From: Bacillota bacterium
GTDB taxonomy: Bacteria > Bacillota > Clostridia > Acetivibrionales > DTU013
Direction: 5' to 3'
DNA length: 64,000 nt
NCBI GenBank assembly: GCA_023411715.1
Contig: JAEYOM010000040.1
Coordinates: forward strand, 1 to 64,000
In this document: positions 25,609-35,061 of the stretch, piece after piece
Numbering within the stretch: the first letter of the stretch is position 1
Layout: the number at the start of each line of letters is the position of its first letter
Notes under the pieces: model-generated
Told to the model about the DNA's origin: nothing
What the model saw: only the letters and a program-made list of their open reading frames with translations
Database searches by the model: none
Position numbers and translations under genes: made by a program

Positions 25609-27417
25609 ATGTCAGGCAGACAGGACAATATACGTAATTTTTGTATTATAGCGCATATCGATCACGGCAAGTCGACATTGGCCGACCGCCTTATTCAGAT
25701 GACCGGAGTTCTTACCGAGAGGGAGATGCAGGAGCAGGTGCTCGATACCATGGATATCGAACGCGAGCGCGGCATCACCATTAAAGCGCAGGCTGTAAGA
25801 ATGGTGTACAAGGCAAATGACGGGCAGGAATACATTTACAACCTTATCGACACCCCCGGCCATGTGGACTTCAATTATGAAGTTTCCAGAAGCCTGGCGG
25901 CATGCGAGGGCGCCGTGCTGGTTGTCGATGCGGCGCAGGGCGTAGAGGCTCAGACCCTGGCCAACGTATACCTTGCTCTCGATCACAACCTGGAGATAAT
26001 GCCGGTCATAAACAAGATAGATCTTCCGAGCGCCCAGCCGGAGCATGTAAAAAAGGAAATTGAAGACGTGATAGGGCTCGATTGTTCGGAAGCGCCCCAA
26101 ATCTCGGCAAAAAACGGTATCAACATTGAAGCGGTGCTCGAGCAGATAGCTAAGGTGATTCCTCCGCCTCACGGGGATGAGGACGCTCCCCTGAAGGCGT
26201 TGATATTCGACTCGTACTACGACAGCTACAAAGGCGTCATCGTGCATATCAGGGTCATGGAAGGCTCGGTAAGGACGGGCGATACCATCCGTATGATGTA
26301 CACGAAAAAGGAATTCGTCACGACAGAAGTCGGTTATTTCAGACCCGGCCAGTATTCTCCCTGTGACAGGCTCTTAGCTGGAGACGTCGGGTACATCTGC
26401 GCAAGCATAAAGAATGTCCGGGATACGCGTGTAGGCGATACGGTCACGCTCGCCGACAGACCGGCAAACGAACCGTTGCCTGGTTACAAGAAAGTCCAGT
26501 CCATGGTCTTCTGCGGTATTTATCCCGCGGATGGAGCAAAATACGGCGATCTGAGAGATGCTCTCGAAAAGCTGCAATTGAACGACGCCGCGCTCTTGTT
26601 CGAGCCCGAGACTTCGGTTGCTTTGGGCTTCGGGTTCCGGTGCGGATTCCTGGGCCTGCTGCATATGGAGATCATACAGGAAAGGCTTGAAAGGGAATTC
26701 GACCTGGATCTCGTGACCACAGCTCCGAGCGTAATATACAAGCTCACGCTGACTGACGGCCAGGTCATAGATATTGACAACCCGACCAACCTGCCGCCTG
26801 TAACGTCGATAGAAAAGATGGAGGAGCCTATCGTAAAGGCGACAATAATGACGCCGATCGAATATGTCGGAAGCATCATGGAGCTTTCTCAGGAGAGGCG
26901 CGGGATATACAAAGATATGTCGTACCTCGATGAGACGAGGGTCATGCTGACATATGAACTGCCGCTCAATGAAATAATATACGACTTCTTCGATGCGCTG
27001 AAATCAAGGACCAGGGGCTATGCATCACTGGATTACGAGCTTATGGGGTATAAGGAATCCGAGCTTGTAAAGCTCGATATCATGCTTAACAACGAGATCG
27101 TGGATGCGCTTTCCTTCATCGTTCATACTGAAAAAGCATATACGAGGGCCAGGAAAATAGCCGAGAAGCTCAAGGATGCGATTCCGAGACAGCAGTTCGA
27201 AATTCCCATCCAGGCGTGCATCGGAGGCAAGATAATAGCAAGGGAGACCGTCAAGGCATACAGGAAGGATGTTCTGGCCAAGTGCTACGGCGGCGACATC
27301 ACCAGAAAGAAAAAGCTTCTTGAAAAGCAGAAGGAAGGCAAGAAGCGCATGAGGCAGGTAGGCAGCGTCGAGGTGCCGCAGGAAGCTTTCATGAGCGTGC
27401 TGAAGCTGGACGAGTAG
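25609..27417 (+). CDS. lepA: Elongation factor 4 (LepA), ribosomal back-translocase GTPase
   Basis: The 602-residue GTPase has the G1 loop AHIDHGKST, the switch II motif DTPGHVDF and NKIDLP, then EF-G-like domains. The LepA-specific C-terminal domain ends with RQVGSVEVPQEAFMSVLK. It remodels stalled or mistranslocated ribosomes. The start was put at ATG 25609: AAGGGGA (25596-25602) is 6 bases ahead, whereas the in-frame ATG at 25591 overlaps that site. It opens the conserved lepA-hemW-hrcA-grpE-dnaK-dnaJ order. Confidence 0.97.
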   Translation: MSGRQDNIRNFCIIAHIDHGKSTLADRLIQMTGVLTEREMQEQVLDTMDIERERGITIKAQAVRMVYKANDGQEYIYNLIDTPGHVDFNYEVSRSLAACEGAVLVVDAAQGVEAQTLANVYLALDHNLEIMPVINKIDLPSAQPEHVKKEIEDVIGLDCSEAPQISAKNGINIEAVLEQIAKVIPPPHGDEDAPLKALIFDSYYDSYKGVIVHIRVMEGSVRTGDTIRMMYTKKEFVTTEVGYFRPGQYSPCDRLLAGDVGYICASIKNVRDTRVGDTVTLADRPANEPLPGYKKVQSMVFCGIYPADGAKYGDLRDALEKLQLNDAALLFEPETSVALGFGFRCGFLGLLHMEIIQERLEREFDLDLVTTAPSVIYKLTLTDGQVIDIDNPTNLPPVTSIEKMEEPIVKATIMTPIEYVGSIMELSQERRGIYKDMSYLDETRVMLTYELPLNEIIYDFFDALKSRTRGYASLDYELMGYKESELVKLDIMLNNEIVDALSFIVHTEKAYTRARKIAEKLKDAIPRQQFEIPIQACIGGKIIARETVKAYRKDVLAKCYGGDITRKKKLLEKQKEGKKRMRQVGSVEVPQEAFMSVLKLDE

Positions 27418-27520
27418 AGTGCCGGTTGGGAAAAGTGACTTTCAAACGATCGTTGCCGACCCTGAATGCACCCGGTCCGGATGGTTGCTGACCTATTAGA
27501 TAAACCTTCGGGGAGATTTT

Positions 27521-28774
27521 ATGGATAACGGTATCGGTTTATATATCCACATACCTTTTTGCAAAAAGAAATGCTACTACTGTGATTTCAATTCTTATCC
27601 CGGCATGGATCACCTTGCCGGTTCTTATTTTAATGCGCTGAAAACCGAGATGGGCGTCATGTCGGAGGGGCTAAAAGGCCGAACCGTCAAAACAATTTTT
27701 ATAGGCGGCGGGACCCCTTCGCTTATCGATCCCGGGTATATAAGCAGATTGCTTGAAGACTGCGGCAGGTTTTTCAGCATTAGCCCCGACGCGGAAATAA
27801 GCATGGAGTGCAATCCGGGGACTCTTACTTTTGAAAACCTCAGGATCTACAGGCAGGCCGGTATCAACAGGCTCAGCATAGGGCTTCAGGCCTGGCAGGA
27901 CAGGCTTCTCGAAAGCCTCGGGAGGATACACAAAAGGCGGCAGTTCACAGATAATCTGGAGGCTGCTTACAAGGCAGGTTTTACAAATGTCAACGCCGAC
28001 CTGATTTTCGGACTGCCGGGGCAGACCTTTGAGGACTGGGCTGAGACTCTTGAGGAGGTAACGTCGCCTTTCGCCGGGAATCGCCTTACGCATCTTTCCT
28101 GTTACAGCCTTCAGATAGAGGAAGGCACGGTATTCGGCGATAAGTATGAAGCAGGTGCGCTGATCCCGGCAGAAGACGAGCTGGACAGGAAAATGTACGG
28201 ATATGCGGTAGAATTCCTTGCAGAAAAGGGATACCGGCATTATGAGATCTCAAATTTCGCACTGCCAGGATATGAATGCAGGCATAACCTCATTTACTGG
28301 AGGGCTGAGGAGTATGCCGGCTTCGGCGCCGGAGCCCACTCCTATCTGAACGGAAGGCGGTTTGGCAATACTGCGGGAATCGAGGAGTATATAAGCGCTG
28401 TGAAGCGGTTCGAAAAGAAAACCTGCGGCAGCGGCGATAATGGAAGCTGCGGAAATGGGGAAGGCAATAATCATATCGATAGATTGATCAATACTGAACT
28501 CCATGAGGACATACAGCATATCGGACGGCGGGAATCCATGTCAGAATTTATGATACTTGGATTGAGGCTGATCAAAGGCGTTTCATCGGAGGAGTTCAGG
28601 CTGAGATACGGAGCAGAGCTGCAGGAGGTCTACGGAGATAAACTGCGGAGTCTTGTAAACATGGGCTGGCTGGTCAGAGATGCCGGAAACAACGCCTTGC
28701 AGCGCGATGTACATTACCGTTTGAGCGCGCTTGGACTGGATCTTGCGAATAAGGTTTTTGTTGAATTCATATAG
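27521..28774 (+). CDS. hemW: HemW, radical SAM heme chaperone (coproporphyrinogen oxidase-like)
   Basis: The 417-residue protein has YIHIPFCKKKCYYCDF, the CxxxCxxC [4Fe-4S] site of radical SAM enzymes, followed by GGGTPS and SMECNPGT. It lacks the extra features of true HemN; HemW proteins bind and deliver heme. A short Gly/Asn/Cys-rich stretch near residues 305-322 (GSGDNGSCGNGEGN) interrupts the usual chain and looks like a simple-sequence insertion. It lies between lepA and the hrcA operon, the standard Firmicute position. Confidence 0.93.
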   Translation: MDNGIGLYIHIPFCKKKCYYCDFNSYPGMDHLAGSYFNALKTEMGVMSEGLKGRTVKTIFIGGGTPSLIDPGYISRLLEDCGRFFSISPDAEISMECNPGTLTFENLRIYRQAGINRLSIGLQAWQDRLLESLGRIHKRRQFTDNLEAAYKAGFTNVNADLIFGLPGQTFEDWAETLEEVTSPFAGNRLTHLSCYSLQIEEGTVFGDKYEAGALIPAEDELDRKMYGYAVEFLAEKGYRHYEISNFALPGYECRHNLIYWRAEEYAGFGAGAHSYLNGRRFGNTAGIEEYISAVKRFEKKTCGSGDNGSCGNGEGNNHIDRLINTELHEDIQHIGRRESMSEFMILGLRLIKGVSSEEFRLRYGAELQEVYGDKLRSLVNMGWLVRDAGNNALQRDVHYRLSALGLDLANKVFVEFI

Positions 28775-28796
28775 TAAAATAATACTTAAAATCATC

Positions 28797-28825
28797 TTGA
28801 CAAAAAATTTACCAGGTGGTATTTT
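28797..28825 (+). promoter_or_regulatory. Promoter of the hrcA-grpE-dnaK operon
   Basis: TTGACA (28797-28802), 17-base spacer, TATTTT (28820-28825), immediately ahead of the CIRCE operator. Confidence 0.6.
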
Positions 28826-28834
28826 TAAAATATG

Positions 28835-28861
28835 TTAGCACTCGTTGAGAAAGAGTGCTAA
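28835..28861 (+). promoter_or_regulatory. CIRCE operator (HrcA binding site)
   Basis: TTAGCACTC (28835-28843), nine bases, GAGTGCTAA (28853-28861): a perfect CIRCE inverted repeat. HrcA binds it and represses the heat-shock operon until chaperone demand rises. Confidence 0.97.
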
Positions 28862-28930
28862 CAAATCGCAAAAAACATCGTATATGATATATGAATCGCA
28901 ACAGTGGTCTTCTAAGGAGGGGTGTATGAG

Positions 28931-29986
28931 ATGATAATGGACGAGAGAAAAAAGAGGATCCTTCAGGCCATCATCGATGATTACATCGATACGGCCGAAC
29001 CTATAGGATCCAGGACGATCGCCAGAAAACACGAACTGGGGCTGAGCTCCGCTACTATCCGGAATGAGATGGCAGATCTAGAAGAAATGGGCTACCTCGC
29101 GCAGCCTCATACCTCCGCGGGCAGGGTTCCGTCAGACAAGGGCTACAGGCTTTATGTCGATGAACTCATGCAGGTGCGTGAGCTTGAGCTTGAAGAAATA
29201 GAAAAAATCAGATCCGCGATGGAAATGCATATAAATGAACTGAGCCAGATGATCAGACAGGCCTCGGCGGTGCTGTCGCGCTTTACGAAGTACACATCCA
29301 TGGTTATCACTCCGCAGATGAAGACCAGCGCCATCAAGGCGATACAGGTCGTACCGATAGAAAGCGGCAAAGCCATGGTCATTTTAGTGACAAATGCCGG
29401 TATCGTACGCAATATTCTGGTTAAAATATCTGAGAATGTTGCCCCTGACGTTCTGATCACGGTATCGAACGCATTGAACAACAGGCTGGCGGGTTTGACG
29501 ATTGAACAGGTAGATATTCGCCTCATAAGGGAACTGGAGAAAGAGCTCGGAATGCCGGGCGACTTGCTGCTGCCGATATTGAGCGGCGCGGCGGACTGCA
29601 TTAACCAGATAGACAACCCCGAGGTTTATGTGGAGGGGACGACGAATATTTTCAACCACCCCGAATTCCGTGATATGGTCAAGGCCAGGGATTTCATGAA
29701 CCTGCTCGATGAAAGGGCGGGAATATGCAGAGTACTGTTTGATACGGTGAATTCCGAAGGAATAAGTGTACGTATTGGTTCGGAGAACGATCTTTCCGGT
29801 ATCCGTAATTGCAGCCTGATCACAACAGGTTATAACATAGCGGATACCTTTACGGGAACGATCGGGATAATAGGTCCGACGCGCATGGAGTATCCCAGGG
29901 TTATTTCATCGTTGAGATATATAAGAAAACTGATGGGAGAAGAAATTGACAGACTGCTGGGTAATGAGCGTCCAGGCGACGGGTGA
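28931..29986 (+). CDS. hrcA: Heat-inducible transcription repressor HrcA
   Basis: The 352-residue repressor begins with a winged-helix domain (DERKKRILQAIIDDYIDTAEPIGSRT, LSSATIRNEMADLEEMGYL) followed by the GAF-like HrcA domain. It binds the CIRCE site 70 bases upstream and so controls its own operon; GroE normally helps it fold. ATG 28931 was chosen because AAGGAGGGG (28914-28922) is 8 bases ahead; ATG 28937 and GTG 28922 are also in frame. It is followed directly by grpE. Confidence 0.96.
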   Translation: MIMDERKKRILQAIIDDYIDTAEPIGSRTIARKHELGLSSATIRNEMADLEEMGYLAQPHTSAGRVPSDKGYRLYVDELMQVRELELEEIEKIRSAMEMHINELSQMIRQASAVLSRFTKYTSMVITPQMKTSAIKAIQVVPIESGKAMVILVTNAGIVRNILVKISENVAPDVLITVSNALNNRLAGLTIEQVDIRLIRELEKELGMPGDLLLPILSGAADCINQIDNPEVYVEGTTNIFNHPEFRDMVKARDFMNLLDERAGICRVLFDTVNSEGISVRIGSENDLSGIRNCSLITTGYNIADTFTGTIGIIGPTRMEYPRVISSLRYIRKLMGEEIDRLLGNERPGDG

Positions 29987-30030
29987 CAGCACGCGAATAA
30001 TAAATTCTGTTCAAAGGATGAGAGGTAGCT

Positions 30031-30687
30031 ATGAATGACAAAAAGCACAGGCAGGAAGACGTCTGTGAAGCTGAAAGTGCAGAAAGGGTAACTTCGGTAT
30101 CGAATGTTGACGAAGAGGCTGCCGGTAACCCGGCTTCAGATAGTAAAAAGTTCGATCCCAATGGAAACAAGGCGGATAATGGGACTGAAGATACCGAAAA
30201 AGATGTTGTATTGCTTAAAGAGGAATTGAAAAACGCCAAAAACGAGCTCGAGAAAAATGGGAAGCAGTGTGCCGATTATCTTGACAGGCTCCAGAGGATG
30301 GCTGCCGAATTTGACAATTTTAAAAAGAGGTCCGCCAAGGAAAAGGAATCCCTGTATATTGACGCTGTCAGTGATGTTACGGGCGCTTTCATTCCGGTTA
30401 TGGATAACGTGGAAAGGGCGCTGAAAGCCATTTCTGCCGATGAATCCGCGCAAACGTTGAAGAACGGCGTCGAGATGGTCTTCAAACAGTTCGGCGATGT
30501 ACTGAAAAACCTTGGCGTCGAGGAGATTAAGGCTGTCGGCGAGCAATTTGATCCGATGCGGCACAATGCCGTGATGCATGCGGAGGACGGATCGCTGGGG
30601 CACAATATTGTCATTGAAGAGTTCCAGAAGGGATACATTTACAAGGATAAGGTCATTCGTTACAGTATGGTAAAAGTGGCAAACTGA
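30031..30687 (+). CDS. grpE: GrpE nucleotide exchange factor
   Basis: The 218-residue co-chaperone has an acidic, low-complexity N-terminal 60 residues, a long coiled-coil helix (LLKEELKNAKNELEKNGK) and a C-terminal beta domain ending with the signature GYIYKDKVIRYSMVKVA. It releases ADP from DnaK. AGAGGTAG precedes the ATG. It lies between hrcA and dnaK with short gaps, under the CIRCE operator. Confidence 0.96.
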   Translation: MNDKKHRQEDVCEAESAERVTSVSNVDEEAAGNPASDSKKFDPNGNKADNGTEDTEKDVVLLKEELKNAKNELEKNGKQCADYLDRLQRMAAEFDNFKKRSAKEKESLYIDAVSDVTGAFIPVMDNVERALKAISADESAQTLKNGVEMVFKQFGDVLKNLGVEEIKAVGEQFDPMRHNAVMHAEDGSLGHNIVIEEFQKGYIYKDKVIRYSMVKVAN

Positions 30688-30727
30688 TGCCATTACAATA
30701 TAAAAGTAAAATAGCAGGAGGTAAATT

Positions 30728-32620
30728 ATGGCAAAAGTAATAGGGATAGATTTAGGTACGACAAATTCATGCGTAGCCGTTATGGAAGGCGGAGAACCGG
30801 TAGTTATAGCTAATCCGGAGGGCAACAGGACAACTCCGTCCGTAGTGGCATTTTCCAAGACAGGAGAGAGACTTGTAGGCCAGGTCGCTAAAAGGCAGTC
30901 TATCACCAATCCTGAAAGGACCGTCATATCCATAAAGAGAGATATGGGTACCGACAGAAAGGTAAAAATAGATGACAAGAGCTACACTCCGCCGGAAATC
31001 TCAGCAATGATACTCCAGAAACTGAAGGCCGACGCAGAGGCATATCTGGGTGAAACCATTTCCCAGGCTGTCATAACCGTGCCGGCATATTTCAGCGACT
31101 CTCAGAGGCAGGCCACAAAGGATGCGGGTAAGATCGCCGGGATCGAGGTACTGAGGATAATTAACGAACCTACGGCAGCCGCGCTTGCATATGGACTCGA
31201 CAAGGAGCACGACCAGAAGATAATGGTCTACGACCTTGGCGGCGGTACGTTCGATGTTTCCATACTTGAAATAGGCGACGGAGTTTTCGAAGTACTGGCG
31301 ACCAATGGTAACACCAGGCTCGGAGGCGATGATTTCGACCAGAGGGTCATGGATTATCTCGTCGATTCATTCAAACGTGAAAATGGAATAGATCTCAAAA
31401 ATGACAAGATGGCTATGCAGCGCCTGAAGGAAGCGGCCGAAAAAGCCAAGATAGAGCTTTCCGGCGTTACGACTTCCAATATCAATCTGCCTTTCATAAC
31501 CGCAGACGCATCGGGCCCAAAGCATCTTGACATTACGCTCACCAGAGCCAAATTCGACGAACTGACGGCGGATCTGGTCGAAAAGACTATGGCGCCTACC
31601 AGGCAGGCTATGCAGGACGCAAGCCTGACTCCTGAAAAAATTGACAAGGTCCTGCTGGTCGGCGGTTCTACAAGGATCCCGGCAGTTCAGGAAGCAGTAA
31701 AGAAATTTATCGGCAAGGATCCCTTCAAGGGCATCAACCCCGACGAATGCGTCGCAGTAGGCGCGGCAATTCAGGCAGGCGTTCTGACCGGCGAGGTAAA
31801 GGACCTGCTGCTGCTCGACGTCACTCCGCTTTCACTCGGTATCGAAACTCTCGGCGGTGTATTCACCAAGCTGATCGATAGAAATACGACGATCCCGTCC
31901 AAGAAGAGCCAGATATTCTCCACCGCGGCGGACGGACAGACAAGCGTCGAAGTCCATGTACTCCAGGGCGAAAGAGAAATGGCGCAGTACAACAAGACGC
32001 TCGGAAGATTCCAGCTTACCGGCATTCCTCCGGCGCCGAGGGGCGTACCGCAGATAGAAGTCACCTTCGATATCGACGCAAACGGTATTGTACATGTTTC
32101 CGCAAAGGATCTAGGCACGGGCAACGAGCAGAAGGTCACTATCACGGCATCGAGCAACCTTTCAGACGCGGATATCGACAAGGCAGTCAAGGAAGCTGAG
32201 AAATTCGCATCGGACGACAAGAAGCGCAAGGAAGAGATCGAAGTAAGGAACAACGCGGATTCCATGGTATACCAATCCGAGAAGACCGTCAAGGATCTCG
32301 GGGATAAGCTCGGAAGCGATGATAAGGCGAAGATCGGGAAGGAAATAGAAAATGTGAAGGAAGCGCTGAAAGGCACTGATACCGAGAGGATAAAGTCCGC
32401 TACGGAAGCTTTGACGCAGGCGTTCTATGATATTTCCTCCAAGATATACCAGCAGAATCCCGGCGCACAAGGCGGACCCAATCCGGGAGCCGGCTTCAAC
32501 GGCGGACCGAACCCGGGCGAAGGCTTCGGAGGCGGAGCGGATCAGGGAGGCGCAGGACAGGGCAACGTTTACGATGCCGATTACAAAGTAGTTGACGACG
32601 ATAACAATAACAATAAATAA
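30728..32620 (+). CDS. dnaK: Hsp70 chaperone DnaK
   Basis: The 630-residue Hsp70 has the N-terminal GIDLGTTNSCVAV, the phosphate-2 loop VYDLGGGTFDVS, and LVGGSTRIPAV. The substrate-binding domain and helical lid follow, then a disordered Gly/Pro/Asn-rich tail with a repeated GGPNPG unit. It lacks the roughly 25-residue ATPase insertion of Gram-negative forms, as expected for Firmicutes. AGCAGGAGG precedes the ATG. A perfect hairpin (AACGGAGTTGAG / CTCGACTCCGTT core, 32658-32685) lies 38 bases downstream without a U-tract and may stabilise or process the mRNA. Confidence 0.98.
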   Translation: MAKVIGIDLGTTNSCVAVMEGGEPVVIANPEGNRTTPSVVAFSKTGERLVGQVAKRQSITNPERTVISIKRDMGTDRKVKIDDKSYTPPEISAMILQKLKADAEAYLGETISQAVITVPAYFSDSQRQATKDAGKIAGIEVLRIINEPTAAALAYGLDKEHDQKIMVYDLGGGTFDVSILEIGDGVFEVLATNGNTRLGGDDFDQRVMDYLVDSFKRENGIDLKNDKMAMQRLKEAAEKAKIELSGVTTSNINLPFITADASGPKHLDITLTRAKFDELTADLVEKTMAPTRQAMQDASLTPEKIDKVLLVGGSTRIPAVQEAVKKFIGKDPFKGINPDECVAVGAAIQAGVLTGEVKDLLLLDVTPLSLGIETLGGVFTKLIDRNTTIPSKKSQIFSTAADGQTSVEVHVLQGEREMAQYNKTLGRFQLTGIPPAPRGVPQIEVTFDIDANGIVHVSAKDLGTGNEQKVTITASSNLSDADIDKAVKEAEKFASDDKKRKEEIEVRNNADSMVYQSEKTVKDLGDKLGSDDKAKIGKEIENVKEALKGTDTERIKSATEALTQAFYDISSKIYQQNPGAQGGPNPGAGFNGGPNPGEGFGGGADQGGAGQGNVYDADYKVVDDDNNNNK

Positions 32621-32740
32621 TAAAGGATTGCACGAAACGTACCGAAAAAGATATAATAACGGAGTTGAGATGTCTCGACTCCGTTGAAACGCCGCTAATG
32701 TAAGAGAATTGAGGCGTTATAAGCCGAGGCTGTTAAAGGT

Positions 32741-32873
32741 CGGCTAAAATATTACTTCCGATTTTTTCAGGGGAATTGAGCGGGTTGGTCGCAAGCTTCG
32801 CTTGCTGCTCGCCCCTGCAGCCAGGTTAGCGAAGTTCCCCGGAAAAATCTAGCGGAAGTCATATTTTAACGAT
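32741..32873 (+). repeat. MITE-like element, copy B
   Basis: The same inverted ends as copy A: CGGCTAAAATATTACTTCC at 32741-32759 and GGAAGTCATATTTTAACG near 32854-32871. Copy B is 133 bases, without the nested twin hairpin. It splits the dnaK-dnaJ gap (32621-32940), which otherwise holds a second weak fold (AACGCC/GGCGTT) and no gene. Confidence 0.7.
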
Positions 32874-32940
32874 CCACATAGCTTTGGCTTAATATCTGTT
32901 AGAGGCTTTTAATTTATGTTATGAATGGAGATGTGTAGGT

Positions 32941-34086
32941 TTGCCGCAGCCCAAGAGAGATTATTACGAAGTACTCGAATTAGGCAAGGATGCGTCCGAT
33001 GCTGATATAAAAAAGGCTTATAGAAAGCTGGCAAAGCAGTATCATCCCGACATGAACCCGGGCGATAAGTCTGCAGAAGAAAAATTCAAGGAAGTCAACG
33101 AAGCTTACGAAGTCCTGAGCGATTCACAGAAAAAGTCCAGGTACGACCAGTTCGGACATGCGGGCGTTGACCCTAACAGCTTCGGAGGGGCGGGAGCCGG
33201 CTTCGGGGATTTTGATTTTGGTGGTATCGGCGACATATTTGAATCTTTCTTTGGCGGCGGGGGCTTCGGACGTTCCTCCAGAAGCCGGTCAGGCCCTCAG
33301 AAGGGCGTCGATCTCAAGTATTCGACGGAGATTTCCTTTGAGGAAGCTGCATTTGGCATCGAAAGAGAAATCAATATAAACAGGAACGAAAATTGCACAA
33401 CGTGCGGCGGCTCGGGTGCAAAACCCGGAACGACGCCCGTTACCTGCAAAAACTGCAATGGCACGGGACAGGTGCAATACAGGCAAAGCACTCCATTCGG
33501 GCAGTTCGTGAATGTCAAGACCTGCGACGTGTGCAGGGGTGAGGGAAAGATCATCAAGGAACCATGCCCGGCATGCGGCGGTAAGGGCAAGAACAGGAAA
33601 GCCGTGAAAATAAAGCTGAATATACCGGCGGGCATTGACGATGGGCAGACCATCTCGCTGAGAGGCGAAGGTGATCCCGGCGCAAAGGGAGGTCCAGCCG
33701 GCGACCTGTTCGTTACGGTCAATGTCAGGGCGCATGCGTTATTCAAGAGGCAGGGCAACGACGTCGTATGCGAAGTGCCTGTCACGTTTGTACAGGCGGC
33801 ACTGGGAGCCGATCTTGAGGTGCCGACGCTGGATGGCAAGGTTAAGTACAGCATGCCGGAGGGAACACAGACTGGGACTATTTTCAGGCTGAAAGGCAAA
33901 GGGATACCGTACCTCAGGGGCAACGGCAGAGGAGACCAGTATATCAAGGTCGAGATCGACGTACCCAAAAAGCTCAATGAGAAGCAGAAGGCTGCTCTGA
34001 AACAATTTGCCGAGATAAGCGGAGACGAGGTGCATGAACAGCGGAAGACCTTTTTCGATAAGATGAAGGATGCACTCGGTATGTAG
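32941..34086 (+). CDS. dnaJ: Hsp40 co-chaperone DnaJ
   Basis: The 381-residue type I DnaJ has a J domain with the YHPDMN (HPD) loop, a Gly/Phe-rich linker, and four CxxCxGxG zinc repeats (CTTCGGSG, CKNCNGTG, CDVCRGEG, CPACGGKG). C-terminal substrate-binding domains follow. It stimulates DnaK ATPase. The start codon is TTG at 32941, because the conserved PKRDYYEVL begins right there; GGAG lies 10 bases ahead. The MITE-like copy between dnaK and dnaJ makes the gap unusually long. Confidence 0.97.
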   Translation: MPQPKRDYYEVLELGKDASDADIKKAYRKLAKQYHPDMNPGDKSAEEKFKEVNEAYEVLSDSQKKSRYDQFGHAGVDPNSFGGAGAGFGDFDFGGIGDIFESFFGGGGFGRSSRSRSGPQKGVDLKYSTEISFEEAAFGIEREININRNENCTTCGGSGAKPGTTPVTCKNCNGTGQVQYRQSTPFGQFVNVKTCDVCRGEGKIIKEPCPACGGKGKNRKAVKIKLNIPAGIDDGQTISLRGEGDPGAKGGPAGDLFVTVNVRAHALFKRQGNDVVCEVPVTFVQAALGADLEVPTLDGKVKYSMPEGTQTGTIFRLKGKGIPYLRGNGRGDQYIKVEIDVPKKLNEKQKAALKQFAEISGDEVHEQRKTFFDKMKDALGM

Positions 34087-34116
34087 GGAAAATACGATAT
34101 AAAGGAAAACAATGCT

Positions 34117-35061
34117 ATGAAATGGACCGAAGTAAGGATTAAAACCACGGAAGAAGCCAGTGATGCGGTGTCGGAAATGCTGACCTCCATTGGAGCCGGC
34201 GGTGTTGTCATAGAAGACCCCAATGAAATAAGAAGGCAGATAGAAAGCCCGGACTCTCTGGATTATGCCGATCAGGAGTTTATGGATTCACTGGGAACGG
34301 ATGTTACCGTTAAGGCATATTTCAACCAGGAATCTACGCCTGATGAGCTTTCGGCGCTTATTCAGGAAAAGCTGAAGTTCATTTCGCAATTTCTTGACGT
34401 AGGCCAGGGTTATGCGGGTTATTCGCTGGTCGACGATGAAGATTGGTCTACAGCATGGAAGAAATTTTACAAGCCGTTCCACATTTCAGAAAGCGTTGTG
34501 ATAAAGCCAAGCTGGGAAGACTATGCCAAAAAGGACGGAGAAATAGTTATCGAGCTTGATCCCGGCATGGCCTTCGGTACCGGTACCCACGAGACGACGA
34601 GATTATGCTCGCAGCTTCTGGAGAAACATGTCAGGAAGGGCGATACAGTCATCGATGTAGGCTGCGGTACTGGCATACTTTCAATAATAGCCGTGAAACT
34701 GGGCGCCGTAAAAGCAACAGCAATAGATATCGACGATGTCGCAGCGAGGGTATCCCGCGAAAACTGCGCGATCAATGGAGTTTTAGAAAGCATTGACGTC
34801 CACAAGGGCGTTCTTGCTGATCTTGAACCTTTTAAAGCCGATATAGTGGTAGCGAATATAATAGCCGATGTGGTCATCAAACTTGCAGAGCCTATGCCGC
34901 AATATTTGAAAAAGGACGGTATCCTGCTTACTTCCGGCATTATAAGGGAAAGGCGCGAAGATGTCGTAAAAGCTTATACCGGCTTGGGCTTCGAGGTCAT
35001 AAGTATTGATGAAATGGGCGAATGGGTGGCGATCGTTTTCAGATGTCCAGATTCTTTATAA
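34117..35061 (+). CDS. prmA: Ribosomal protein L11 methyltransferase
   Basis: The 314-residue SAM-dependent enzyme trimethylates uL11. The N-terminal substrate domain is followed by a class I fold with PGMAFGTGTHETT and the SAM motif VIDVGCGTGILS; VANIIADVV matches the NPPF-type position in PrmA. It follows dnaJ by 30 bases and overlaps rsmE by about 19, a conserved Firmicute order. Confidence 0.95.
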   Translation: MKWTEVRIKTTEEASDAVSEMLTSIGAGGVVIEDPNEIRRQIESPDSLDYADQEFMDSLGTDVTVKAYFNQESTPDELSALIQEKLKFISQFLDVGQGYAGYSLVDDEDWSTAWKKFYKPFHISESVVIKPSWEDYAKKDGEIVIELDPGMAFGTGTHETTRLCSQLLEKHVRKGDTVIDVGCGTGILSIIAVKLGAVKATAIDIDDVAARVSRENCAINGVLESIDVHKGVLADLEPFKADIVVANIIADVVIKLAEPMPQYLKKDGILLTSGIIRERREDVVKAYTGLGFEVISIDEMGEWVAIVFRCPDSL

